Translations under genes and position numbers: made by a program
The notes under the pieces: model-generated
Databases searched by the model: none
What the model was told of the DNA's origin: nothing
Seen by the model: only the letters and a program-made list of their open reading frames with translations
NCBI GenBank assembly: GCA_035653615.1
Contig: DASRBN010000030.1
Location: 186,001 to 250,000 of the forward strand
DNA: 64,000 bases
Reading direction: 5' to 3'
Source of the DNA: Ktedonobacteraceae bacterium
GTDB taxonomy: Bacteria; Chloroflexota; Ktedonobacteria; Ktedonobacterales; Ktedonobacteraceae
Part shown: positions 7,588 to 15,517 of the stretch, in pieces
Layout of the letters: every line of letters starts with the position of its first letter
Numbering within the stretch: position 1 is the stretch's first letter

Positions 7588-8529
7588 ATGACAAACGAAG
7601 AGGCGATGAGTTATCTTACTGCATCACTGCGTGAGGTTGCCCTGCTCCACTTGCAGCCGGGCGAAACAGTCTTGACAGCTATTTATACTCACCCTACCGA
7701 TGCGCAAACCAGCAACAAATGGTTGTGGTTCACCTGGTATAAGCCGGTTCATCACCCGGCGCGGGCCTTTATCCTCACACCGCAGCGCGTGCTGGTCGTA
7801 GAGGACCCTACGGACCCCACCGTTTCTACTGCCGAGCGCCAGTACCTCTTTGCCTCCTGCCCGCTGGACCACATCATATTCTTCGAGATGCGTTCGCACC
7901 TGCTCGACTGTGCATTGACGCTTGTCATGGCGGGACCAACTGGCTTAGAGCGCGCCACCATCGATTATAATGGCGTCGCTGAGCATGCCTTCCTCGCAGC
8001 AGTGGCCTGCATGCGTGCCCTGATTGTTGGGCGGCCACTGCCACCCTACACCCGACCCGATGCAACCTATACCCGTGAGCGTTCAAACTCGATCAGCGAT
8101 TGGCACGTGGCTCTCACCGGACTGCAACTGAGGCAGGAAAACGCCGTAATACATTACCTGGTGGCAGGCGAACAGGTGCGTGAATGGCTCAGTGTACCGG
8201 TAATCGACGAGAGCGTTTGGTGGCAACGATTCAGCATAGGGGCGCATGAACAGCCACCGACCGTCGTGGTACGCACTGATCGGCAAATTCTGCTGGTCAA
8301 GGAGGTGAAACGGGTAATACGCGGCCAGACCTCCTATGGAACCGAAGCCTGGCTTATGCCTCTGGAACGGTTGCAAGGAGCCAGAGCAGTCCTGGATCAA
8401 CGCAATGAGGTCTGGCTGACCCTCAAACATATGGGGGTGACTGATGTAGTGCGTCTCCCACTTCCTACGGAGCTTACAGAACGTGCCTTAGCGCTCGTTA
8501 CGCCGCCTCTTTTGAGAAGCGAACCGTGA
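7588..8529 (+). CDS. Protein with two PH-like (bacterial pleckstrin-homology-type) repeats, unknown function
   Basis: A 313-residue soluble protein with two similar beta-rich units. The first contains AFILTPQRVLVVEDP (about residue 60), the second TVVVRTDRQILLVKEVKR (about residue 225). These 'T-x-R-x-L-V' strands resemble those of bacterial PH-like domains and also recur in the 572-residue pyrophosphatase-like fusion at 18.9 kb (ILLVTDRQVLWLRD, LVALTRKALLVIEQ). The two proteins therefore look like paralogues in their C-terminal parts, both placed behind fluoride riboswitches. The gene is in an operon with the cysteine-rich gene (35-bp gap, GGTGAGCAATT before ATG). No enzymatic motif is evident. 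Confidence 0.5.
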   Translation: MTNEEAMSYLTASLREVALLHLQPGETVLTAIYTHPTDAQTSNKWLWFTWYKPVHHPARAFILTPQRVLVVEDPTDPTVSTAERQYLFASCPLDHIIFFEMRSHLLDCALTLVMAGPTGLERATIDYNGVAEHAFLAAVACMRALIVGRPLPPYTRPDATYTRERSNSISDWHVALTGLQLRQENAVIHYLVAGEQVREWLSVPVIDESVWWQRFSIGAHEQPPTVVVRTDRQILLVKEVKRVIRGQTSYGTEAWLMPLERLQGARAVLDQRNEVWLTLKHMGVTDVVRLPLPTELTERALALVTPPLLRSEP

Positions 8530-8596
8530 AGTAACAGAGATGAAGAATACTGATTCCTTGCATCTCTCAACGCCTCTTATCGGGAGAAGCATGCCA

Positions 8597-8905
8597 CTAC
8601 TTCCAGGTCAGGCATTTGAACTCATCACAGACCAGGTCTACTGATAGAGAGCCTGATATTTGTACAATGTGTTCGTCGAACACTTCTTGCGCCAACGTCA
8701 GTACCTTGTCGATATATTCTAGCGTGTAGCGGGACGTCTGAAAGGCCTCACTCCACGCTTCTAAGGAGAGGTCGCCTCCTTTTTGCAGGCAATATAAGAT
8801 CTGCCGTAAAAGTTCTGTTTTCAGCAAAGCTGCTTTCAGATACTCATTCATTGCTATCTCTGTTGCGCCAGCAGTTCCTACCTGCTTTTGCGGTGTTTCC
8901 TGCAT
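8597..8905 (-). CDS. Small helical protein, unknown function
   Basis: A 102-residue protein. ATG 8905 follows GAAAGGAAGAAGATC and is preferred to upstream in-frame starts, which would overlap the previous gene. It is mostly helical (MNEYLKAALLKTELLRQILY, then a second helical stretch to residue 90). It ends in two cysteines (LVCDEFKCLTWK) that could pair or bind metal. It is the second gene of a minus-strand operon headed by the fluoride riboswitch at 9534-9622. I do not recognise a family. Confidence 0.5.
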   Translation of the reverse strand: MQETPQKQVGTAGATEIAMNEYLKAALLKTELLRQILYCLQKGGDLSLEAWSEAFQTSRYTLEYIDKVLTLAQEVFDEHIVQISGSLSVDLVCDEFKCLTWK

Positions 8906-9009
8906 GATCTTCTTCCTTTCGAGAACGAACGAGTTGCACGTCAGTACAGCAACCACTAAGGAATAGCTTATGAAAGCAAACTGCCATCGCATCAACAGTA
9001 CCCGACCGG

Positions 9010-9504
9010 TCAATAATACAGTGACCGGAGTTTTTCAAGAGCGTTTTTAATCTCTTGCTCCACCCGTTTAGTGACAACTGGAGGACTCTTGAGTACTTCA
9101 AGCGCTTCCCAGCACCCCTTACGGGCGAGTGCTGCCAGCACCTCGACGATAGTCAGTGCTACCACAAGCCCACGAGGCTGAGCCAGCCGTTTTGTGAGTG
9201 CATCGACGGCCTGGCAATTTCCAAGTTCTCCCAGGGCTTTGCAGATAGCACAGAGTACCCCTATGTCGGTTTCTTCGGAGAAACGTGACATCAGGAAAGG
9301 AATGGCCTGCCTTTCTCGACGTTGTCCTAGCAAGATGGCCGCCAGTTCGCGCGTTTCAGGGATAGGATGCTGGAGCGCCCAGAGCAGTTTCTGATCAAAG
9401 AAGACCGGTTCATTTTGAGCAAACGATTCATTACATTGTTCACAGGTGGTCGCGTCGATCACATTCGCGGCCCAGCATTTGGGACAGAACTGCACGAGCG
9501 CCAT
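9010..9504 (-). CDS. Zinc-ribbon plus HEAT-repeat protein
   Basis: A 164-residue protein. Residues 7-24 carry CPKC...CEQC, a zinc ribbon. The rest forms three or four HEAT-like helical pairs (TRELAAILLGQRRERQAIPFL, GVLCAICKALGELGNCQAVDAL, VALTIVEVLAALARKGCWEAL), typical of adaptor proteins. ATG 9504 has GAAAGGGAGAAATCT upstream. It is the first gene behind the minus-strand fluoride riboswitch, whose terminator U tract ends about 30 bp before the start codon. A protein-binding role is inferred; the partner is unknown. Confidence 0.65.
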   Translation of the reverse strand: MALVQFCPKCWAANVIDATTCEQCNESFAQNEPVFFDQKLLWALQHPIPETRELAAILLGQRRERQAIPFLMSRFSEETDIGVLCAICKALGELGNCQAVDALTKRLAQPRGLVVALTIVEVLAALARKGCWEALEVLKSPPVVTKRVEQEIKNALEKLRSLYY

Positions 9505-9533
9505 AGATTTCTCCCTTTCGACTATATGCCCAT

Positions 9534-9622
9534 AAAAAAAGCTTCTATAACACGCAAGACCGTGTTATAGAAGCTATCAACCCCGCGGGGTATCTTTCAA
9601 GGGCGAGCTTCATCACCCCTAC
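9534..9622 (-). promoter_or_regulatory. Fluoride riboswitch with terminator, controlling the HEAT-repeat operon
   Basis: On the minus strand: GGTGATGAAGCTCGCCC, then CCCCGCGGGGTTGATAGCTTCTATAACAC. The last strand doubles as the 5' arm of a terminator (TTCTATAACACG with CGTGTTATAGAAG) that ends in seven U residues at 9534-9540. The lower part of the hairpin is nearly identical to that of the divergent element at 9741-9820. Confidence 0.9.
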
Positions 9623-9694
9623 TTATCTCTCTAGGAGTATAGCATATTTTCAGTAGTTACTGCTAGAATTCATCCTTGTGTCCTTGTGTTTTTC

Positions 9695-9723
9695 TGGACT
9701 CAGCAAAACAGATGTGATATACT
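9695..9723 (+). promoter_or_regulatory. Promoter for the HAD-phosphatase riboswitch leader
   Basis: TGGACT (9695-9700) and TATACT (9718-9723) with 17-bp spacing, about 18 bp before the aptamer. Confidence 0.55.
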
Positions 9724-9740
9724 TCCGAATAGAAAGAAAG

Positions 9741-9820
9741 CGGCGATGAAGCTCGCCCAACAAATGCCGCAAGGCTGATAGCTTCTATAACGCTTACCAG
9801 AGCGTTATAGAAGTTTTTTT
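9741..9820 (+). promoter_or_regulatory. Fluoride riboswitch with terminator, controlling the HAD phosphatase
   Basis: CGGCGATGAAGCTCGCCCAA, then ATGCCGCAAGGCTGATAGCTTCTATAACGC, a near-ideal crcB-motif aptamer close to the well-studied Thermotoga example as I remember it. The terminator (TTCTATAACGCT with AGCGTTATAGAA) ends in TTTTTTT at 9814-9820. The gene behind it starts at 9898. Confidence 0.95.
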
Positions 9821-9897
9821 ATCTCAAGAGGATGAGGGGAAAGGGTTCTACGAAAAACGATGAATTCAGTACGGCCAATAGGAAGCGAGGCATTTGT

Positions 9898-10359
9898 ATG
9901 CTTCAGGTAGATATTCCGCATTGGAGAGTTATCCAGCTTCAACACGCAGTATTTGACATCAATGGAACGCTGGCCATCGATGGAAACCCTTTTCCTGGGG
10001 TCAGGGATCGCCTTGGACAACTGGCCAACCACCTGACGCTCCATGCGTTGACGGCAGGGACTCATGGGAATATAGCCGAACTGCAGCAACTCCTGGATAT
10101 TCCCATTCGCATTATCGGACTGGGAGAAGAGAAAGCGCGCTACGTGCAACAACTTGGTGCCGGGCATGTGGTCGCCATCGGCAATGGGAGAAACGATACC
10201 GGCATGCTTCGTGCAGCAGCTCTTGGCATAGCCATAGTAGCAGGGGAAGGGGCAGCAGCGGCAGCTTTGCAGGCGGCCGATATTATAGCATTGGGGCCAG
10301 TTGATGCGATTGATTTGTTGCTCAATCCAAAAAGGCTCATCGCCACGTTGCGCGGGTAG
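9898..10359 (+). CDS. Soluble HAD-family phosphatase (P-type-ATPase-like, COG4087-like)
   Basis: A 153-residue HAD protein without a cap domain. Motif I is FDINGTLAIDG near residue 21, where the usual second Asp of DxDGT is Asn, as in the 'soluble P-type ATPase' group. Motif IV is AIGNGRNDTGML near residue 98, and a Thr-containing motif II (LTAGTHGNIAEL) lies near 60. The Asp nucleophile is present. ATG 9898 with GGAAGCGAGG upstream is the better start. It sits alone behind a fluoride riboswitch and converges on the NACHT gene (2-bp gap between stops). Beryllofluoride and aluminofluoride mimic the HAD phosphoaspartate, so this protein may be a fluoride-sensitive target or scavenger; that is speculation. 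Confidence 0.75.
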   Translation: MLQVDIPHWRVIQLQHAVFDINGTLAIDGNPFPGVRDRLGQLANHLTLHALTAGTHGNIAELQQLLDIPIRIIGLGEEKARYVQQLGAGHVVAIGNGRNDTGMLRAAALGIAIVAGEGAAAAALQAADIIALGPVDAIDLLLNPKRLIATLRG

Positions 10360-10361
10360 GT

Positions 10362-13076
10362 TCAGTCCAAATACGAGCCGGCCCCGGAGGTCCGTTCTTT
10401 TATCAGGAGAATTCCCTCCCAGGCGGGAACCTGCCCTTGCCGCCGTAGTTCAAGGATCAGCAGGGTCAGATAGAGATCCAGATAACCGGCAATGGCTTGC
10501 TCAAACGCCGCGCTATCCAGGTCGGCATAGTCCTTTCCCCAGAGATAGTGCTGAAACCACCTGGTTACATCCACTGAGAAGAGAAATTGCCCCAATTTGC
10601 TCAAGAAGCATGCCATGTGCAGTGTACATGAACGAAGTGCTGCCATCAATCGTATCCTGCCGTCATCGGAATGCAAGTTATCCTCTGCCTTTCGCATAGC
10701 GAGAGTATTACTTCTTCCACCGCGTTCAAGCGCCCGCTCAAGTAGAGCCAGCAGATGATGGCTCAGGTCGCTGGCACTCACGAGCAGGCCGGCCAGATCA
10801 CGCACGTGTGTAAATATCTTTGTTCGCTCACCGGCAGTCGTTGTCCCACTCAGATCGCCTACCAGTGCCCTATGCAGATCGCTGGTATGAGCCAGAGCAA
10901 GAACTTGCAAGCGCTCAAGAACGGCGGCCAGAGTATGAGCAAGCGCGAATGACTGCTCAAGATCGCATCCCGTCAGGCGCTCGCGGGCCAGCAACAGGTG
11001 GGGAACCAGGTCTCGCTCAAGATCGCACGCAAGAAGGCGCGTCAGTTGATGAGCCAGACCTAGTGGACGAGCGAAGCCAGCAAGATCAGCGGAATGACGC
11101 GACCAGTCGCGAGCAACAAGCTCCTGCATTGTACTGTCCATCCTGGCCAGCATGGGTGGAAGGCTACCTTTCCACGTGGCGCCCGATTCCATATCAATCC
11201 AACAACCGCTACCTCCCGGAAGCACTGGTGTACCGAGGCAGGCTTCGCGATCTGCCGGCTCGTTCCACTCATCCGCGTTAGGGAGACGGTACTGCCATCC
11301 TTCCTGATCCTGTTCGGTCAACCAGCGGCAGAAGGCCCGTGCATCAGAAGCACGTACCCCAAGAACAACTCCGCGGCCCTGCCCCTCCGGCACAGATATC
11401 GATTCCCAATGATCTGGCTGGAAGAAACGTCCATAGAGGCGTTGGGCTTCGAGAAATAGCTGATATTCCGTGCAGGTCAGCAGCGAGCTATCCCTATAGC
11501 TTCCGTCCCTCAGAGCAATCATAGCATGCAAGCGCTTTCTCAGCCATATCTCCGCTGCTGTCTGTCGTTTTGCCGGATCAGGAGCATCCAGATGCTCCTC
11601 TATCAGGCGTTCACAGCGTGCATGCAGAGTAGGCTCAAGGACAGAACGGTGGTGTTCCAGGCAGTGACCGATCAGCGCAAGAACAGAGGCCGGAGTACCG
11701 GGATAGTCCAGGCAAGATTGAAGCAAGGAGTGGGCATCAGCCTGGGTACAAAAGAACCGGATGGTCTCATGCCACCAGCTATTGCCAATCTCATTCGCCA
11801 GAACCTGTTCCAGGCCGTGTTCTCTGGCATACCAGGCCGCAAAATACTCCTGGACGGCCCGGTGTGTAAAGCGATACCGCTGCCCCTCGCACCACAGAAG
11901 GACAGCGCCGCAGGCGCTGATCAGATCCAGGAATGTGCCAGCATGCGGGAAAAGAGAGTCCTGGGCGCTGTACTGAGCAAGAAGATGTTGGGCTTCGCCG
12001 GCGGAGATCTCCCTTTTCCCCGCCTCAAGCGCTGACCAGGCAAGAAGTCCCAGGACCTTTTGTAGCTGAGTGACACTACATTCCCACGTGCCGCTCAGCC
12101 CTTGTAGCTGATCCTGGAGAACGTATAGGATCTCCATAGCCAGTTGTTCCCATTGTGCTGGAAGCACCTGTCGATACTGATACACAGACAGCAGGAGTAG
12201 CAGATGAAGCGGATTGGAAGCAAAAGCGCGTAAGGATGGCGTAGCGCGAAGTTGCTCCAGTAACCCCTGCATCCGGCCTTGCCTGGAAGCTCGTAAAGGC
12301 TCTTTGCCCCAGGAATGGCCAGCCACATTGACATGAAACCATTGTTGCGTATACTGTTCGATCTGTTCCATGCTGAACGGGCAGATTTCCACAACTCCCG
12401 CCTGATCCACCAGCGTCTCATAGCCCTCCAGAGAACGTAGAGTCACGAAGAATCGATTCCGCCGGTACAGAGACATTTGTTGCTGTACCCAGGTGGTCAT
12501 CTGCTTGCGCGTATGTTGGTCAGCAACGGCATCCAACCCGTCGAGCAAAATGACGCATTGAGCCGCGGCTACCACCTCTTCTACCCATGGTCGTGGCACT
12601 GTTTGATGCCACCATTCCTGCATCTGTTCGCAGATGGCATCAACGAGTGAAAAATCGTTGAGGCTTTCTACCAGAGAGGCATAGGCAGGCAGGGAGAGAA
12701 AAACAGGCAGCAGTTTGGGAGTGCCTCGTTGATGTATATCGTGCTTGCTGGCTAGAAGCGAGGCAGCATGGTGTAACAGAGTTGTCTTGCCGCTACCTGG
12801 CGCGCCAACGATCAGCCAATGCCGGATGCCAGATGATGCGGAAAGAAGCAATGTCCGAAGAGGCTGCCTCCCCATATAGTTCGACCCAGTTACCTCATCA
12901 GTTTCAGAGATGAAGCGCGGTACCGACTTCAAAGTGAGCTTAGGCTCGATAAAGATGGGCGCGAGTGCGAGCCGATCTCGTCTCCATATGTGCAGGAGAC
13001 CTACTTTGATCGACTTCTTTCTTTGTCCTATGCTCATCTGTCGCCGGTAGCGTTGCCAGAACTTTCTTTGCTTCAT
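10362..13076 (-). CDS. NACHT-domain STAND ATPase with a formylglycine-generating-enzyme-like segment
   Basis: A 904-residue protein. Residues 91-99 are the P-loop (GAPGSGKTT) and 175-183 the Walker B strand ILLDGLDAV. The helical region after it ends with FTHRAVQEYFAAWYA near residue 415, a common NACHT C-terminal marker. About residues 530-610 resemble the SUMF1/FGE-sulfatase fold (LTCTEYQLFLEAQ, ASDARAFCRWLTEQ, YRLPNADEWNEPA), but the domain is short and lacks its usual ending. The last 250 residues are helical. It is the second gene behind the fluoride riboswitch at 15.1-15.2 kb, after the dynamin-like gene (about 130-bp gap). STAND ATPases usually sense a ligand and oligomerise; the ligand here is unknown. 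Confidence 0.8.
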   Translation of the reverse strand: MKQRKFWQRYRRQMSIGQRKKSIKVGLLHIWRRDRLALAPIFIEPKLTLKSVPRFISETDEVTGSNYMGRQPLRTLLLSASSGIRHWLIVGAPGSGKTTLLHHAASLLASKHDIHQRGTPKLLPVFLSLPAYASLVESLNDFSLVDAICEQMQEWWHQTVPRPWVEEVVAAAQCVILLDGLDAVADQHTRKQMTTWVQQQMSLYRRNRFFVTLRSLEGYETLVDQAGVVEICPFSMEQIEQYTQQWFHVNVAGHSWGKEPLRASRQGRMQGLLEQLRATPSLRAFASNPLHLLLLLSVYQYRQVLPAQWEQLAMEILYVLQDQLQGLSGTWECSVTQLQKVLGLLAWSALEAGKREISAGEAQHLLAQYSAQDSLFPHAGTFLDLISACGAVLLWCEGQRYRFTHRAVQEYFAAWYAREHGLEQVLANEIGNSWWHETIRFFCTQADAHSLLQSCLDYPGTPASVLALIGHCLEHHRSVLEPTLHARCERLIEEHLDAPDPAKRQTAAEIWLRKRLHAMIALRDGSYRDSSLLTCTEYQLFLEAQRLYGRFFQPDHWESISVPEGQGRGVVLGVRASDARAFCRWLTEQDQEGWQYRLPNADEWNEPADREACLGTPVLPGGSGCWIDMESGATWKGSLPPMLARMDSTMQELVARDWSRHSADLAGFARPLGLAHQLTRLLACDLERDLVPHLLLARERLTGCDLEQSFALAHTLAAVLERLQVLALAHTSDLHRALVGDLSGTTTAGERTKIFTHVRDLAGLLVSASDLSHHLLALLERALERGGRSNTLAMRKAEDNLHSDDGRIRLMAALRSCTLHMACFLSKLGQFLFSVDVTRWFQHYLWGKDYADLDSAAFEQAIAGYLDLYLTLLILELRRQGQVPAWEGILLIKERTSGAGSYLD

Positions 13077-13207
13077 CCCTGTTCCTCGTTGCCAGCCTGG
13101 ACTCGATGCCTCTATCTGCTCCAGCTTCTCTCACCTCAGAAAACCGGTCATACATAAAAGAACATATATTGCGAGCAGGACACATACGTCCCCTAAACTT
13201 ATCGCCG

Positions 13208-15049
13208 CTACACGGTTCTTTGATCGGCCATCAGCACACCACCGCGTGCTGCGCGCTCGCCTACCATGAGAACCAGGGCGCGCCGCCATGCATTTGACTC
13301 TTCCTGATTCAAGAGCCCACGACGCAGCGCGTCGCGTTTAAGTGTATAGCTATGCAAATCGTCGACAAGATTTTCGAGCCTTCGCACTTGCTCGCGCAGC
13401 AAAAACTCGGCGGCTGCGCGGCTCTCGATGGCTCTGATGCGGTTGTCTTCCGAGTGAGCGAGCGCGACCTGCAAATGGTGAAGGCAAAGCCCCGCCGAGG
13501 ATGTGTAGTCTTCACGGCCTTCAGCAGTGGCCAGATGTGCGAGAAGTTGCTCAACCTGTACAGAGACCGTCTCGCGCATGAGACGGCATGCTGCGCACGA
13601 CCCGGTACTCGCCAGAAGCTTCTCGACGTGCGCAGCTATGTCCTCAACTCTGGACTCGAGCAGACGTGCCAGCTCACGTGCCAGCGACTCTAAGAGTGGC
13701 GCGTACCCCTCACTGATCCCTTGTGGCGATGCCATCTCTTCCAACTGCCAGGTATGGACGGGGCACAGTCCATGCTCAATCGCGAAAGCCTGTTGGGCGG
13801 CAGGGTTCGTGGCAAGTAGATACTGCCATTTGGCGAAGAACGCGAACAGTACCTGCCCCAAAGTGGTACAGATCAGACAGGTGCCCGCACGGCTATGTGC
13901 CTGCCTGCGGCCAGCCTCTTGCATTGAAGATTGGCTCGCGGCAATTGCCTGCTCAATGACATGTGGATCAGCGGCTACCGGTTCTACTACCCTATGCACT
14001 GTAGCGAGCGGCGTTCCGATCAGTAGCGAGTTGCGCAAGGATTCCATGGACCGGCGTAACTCGACTATGTTCTGCTGGGACTCGCCATTGGTTCGGGGAG
14101 TGACGGGCGTGGGGTTTTCTGAAGCCAGAAGGAGCAAGGCCCGATCCAGGATAGAGACGAGAAAGGTACGTCCCTGTGCTCCGGCGAGAAATGTTGCCAG
14201 CGCCTGTTCGAAGTACGCAAGTCCGCTACGCTGGATGCCCACATCGTCGTGGGTCAGTTTCGCTTTGAGACCATCGCGAGCTGAGAGGGGAAAGAGATGT
14301 ATTGCTCCCGTCCCCAAAAGCTGCTCCATGTGTGTTTGAATGTAGCCGAGTACTTCCTCGCGTTCCGTTTCACCGAGCAGGTCTATCTTATTCACCACGA
14401 TGAACAATTGGCGCACCTGACCCCGAATGTCGAGAAGGAAGCGTTCCTCTGCTTCTGACAGCGGCGCCTCGACGCTCGTCACGAAGATGACTGCTGCCAT
14501 TTGCGGAAGAAAGGCATAGGTGGTGGCGGTGTTCTCTTGCCGCGCTGAGCCGATGCCGGGAGTATCGATGAAGTGCAGGCCGCGCCGCAGAAACGGCAGC
14601 GGCAACTCAATGCGTGCTTCGATCAGCCCTTTCTCATTACCGGGATTGCCACGCTCGGTGATATATTCAGCCAGTTCCGTCATTGGAACCTCTTGCTCCA
14701 ATGTCCATCCCTTGCGACGCAGCACCACCCGTTCTTTCGACCCATAGCAAAGTGTGGTGATCGCCGACGTTAAGGGCAGCAGTCCTGTCGGCAATAAATC
14801 GCTCCCCAACACCGCGTTCATCAAGGTACTCTTGCCACGCTTGAACTGGCCGACAACCGCCAGGTTGAAACGGTCTTCCGCAAGCTGAACCACCAGTTCC
14901 TGGCAACGCTCGACCTCTTCTTGCGCGCCATGTTCCTGGAAAAATTGCTTGGTGGCACGAACTGCTGCAGCCACTTCCTGCTTGACAAGCGTGTAGTGCC
15001 GTAGGGAGTCTTCCTCATCTGTACTAGTGCCTGGCAATACTCGCTCCAC
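13208..15049 (-). CDS. Dynamin-like GTPase with C-terminal cysteine/histidine zinc-type domain
   Basis: A protein of about 613 residues. GTP motifs are complete: P-loop GQFKRGKST near 67-75, switch-I threonine in LTSAITTL near 93-100, DTPG near 160, NKID near 215. This is the bacterial dynamin-like (membrane-remodelling) GTPase pattern. The C-terminal 250 residues lack an obvious membrane paddle. Instead they have Cys/His pairs (CLICTT, LCPVHTW, CAACRLM, LCLHHL) like DUF6062-type proteins. I chose GTG 15049, which has GGAGGAGGG seven bases upstream; the TTG at 15073 would include that ribosome binding site inside the gene. It lies directly behind a fluoride riboswitch and ahead of the NACHT gene. 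A membrane-repair role under fluoride stress is a guess. Confidence 0.8.
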   Translation of the reverse strand: MERVLPGTSTDEEDSLRHYTLVKQEVAAAVRATKQFFQEHGAQEEVERCQELVVQLAEDRFNLAVVGQFKRGKSTLMNAVLGSDLLPTGLLPLTSAITTLCYGSKERVVLRRKGWTLEQEVPMTELAEYITERGNPGNEKGLIEARIELPLPFLRRGLHFIDTPGIGSARQENTATTYAFLPQMAAVIFVTSVEAPLSEAEERFLLDIRGQVRQLFIVVNKIDLLGETEREEVLGYIQTHMEQLLGTGAIHLFPLSARDGLKAKLTHDDVGIQRSGLAYFEQALATFLAGAQGRTFLVSILDRALLLLASENPTPVTPRTNGESQQNIVELRRSMESLRNSLLIGTPLATVHRVVEPVAADPHVIEQAIAASQSSMQEAGRRQAHSRAGTCLICTTLGQVLFAFFAKWQYLLATNPAAQQAFAIEHGLCPVHTWQLEEMASPQGISEGYAPLLESLARELARLLESRVEDIAAHVEKLLASTGSCAACRLMRETVSVQVEQLLAHLATAEGREDYTSSAGLCLHHLQVALAHSEDNRIRAIESRAAAEFLLREQVRRLENLVDDLHSYTLKRDALRRGLLNQEESNAWRRALVLMVGERAARGGVLMADQRTV

Positions 15050-15121
15050 AGTATCACCCTCCTCCATAAACAAGAATCATTGCCTGCGTTTCTCGCGATA
15101 GGTTCTGAGAGGAGGAGCAAC

Positions 15122-15222
15122 AAAAAAGCTCCTACCACCGCCTTCCTGCGCGAGGTAGAAGCCATTAGCCGCATACATATCTGGCTTGCGGCAATTTGGG
15201 CGAGCTTCATCGCCATGCGGGT
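15122..15222 (-). promoter_or_regulatory. Fluoride riboswitch with terminator, controlling dynamin-like/NACHT operon
   Basis: On the minus strand: GGCGATGAAGCTCGCCCAA, TTGCCGCAAG..., then GCGGCTAATGGCTTCTACC. The terminator pairs GGCTTCTACC with GGTAGGAGC and ends in six U residues at 15122-15127. Confidence 0.92.
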
Positions 15223-15242
15223 TAAACCGCTCCTGGACTATT

Positions 15243-15272
15243 ATTGTAGCACCTGTGAGCAATTTGCGTCAA
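15243..15272 (-). promoter_or_regulatory. Promoter for the dynamin-like/NACHT leader
   Basis: Minus strand TTGACG (15267-15272) and TACAAT (15243-15248) with 18-bp spacing, about 20 bp before the aptamer. It diverges from the MutS-like promoter at 15287-15316; the two -35 boxes are only 14 bp apart. Confidence 0.7.
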
Positions 15273-15286
15273 CGCCCAGTTTTCCC

Positions 15287-15316
15287 TTGACGTTCATAAC
15301 GAGCGTTTCGTATACT
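15287..15316 (+). promoter_or_regulatory. Promoter for the MutS-like pair leader
   Basis: TTGACG (15287-15292) and TATACT (15311-15316) with 18-bp spacing. The same TTGACG, 18 bp, TATACT layout, with the shared string GTTTCGTATACTAT, recurs at 18561-18590, so the two leaders are duplicated copies. Confidence 0.75.
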
Positions 15317-15334
15317 ATAACAAAAGACCATGAT

Positions 15335-15428
15335 CCTGCGATGAGGCTCGCACAATGCCGCAAGGCTAATAGCTTCTACGCGCTGCTCAGCATCCTGTAT
15401 TGCTGGTGCCAGCGGTAGAAGTTTTTTT
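15335..15428 (+). promoter_or_regulatory. Fluoride riboswitch with terminator, controlling the MutS-like pair
   Basis: CTGCGATGAGGCTCGCA, then ATGCCGCAAGGCTAATAGCTTCTACGC. The terminator pairs CTTCTACGCGCTG with CAGCGGTAGAAG and ends in TTTTTTT. The aptamer is almost identical to the element at 18611-18704 (one base differs in CTAATAGC versus CTAATGGC), pointing to a recent duplication. Confidence 0.93.
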
Positions 15429-15517
15429 ATGTCCGCGAATCGCGGGTCAACCATCAGGGCCGTATCTTGCTAGCAGCAGAACGCAAATGCTCGTATAGCG
15501 GCCCAGGAGTTTCTACC

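Noticed and set aside
13527-14339. Plus-strand open frame of 270 residues inside the dynamin-like gene
   Set aside because: Ser/Arg/Cys-rich composition typical of an antisense frame; the dynamin-like gene has intact GTPase motifs.
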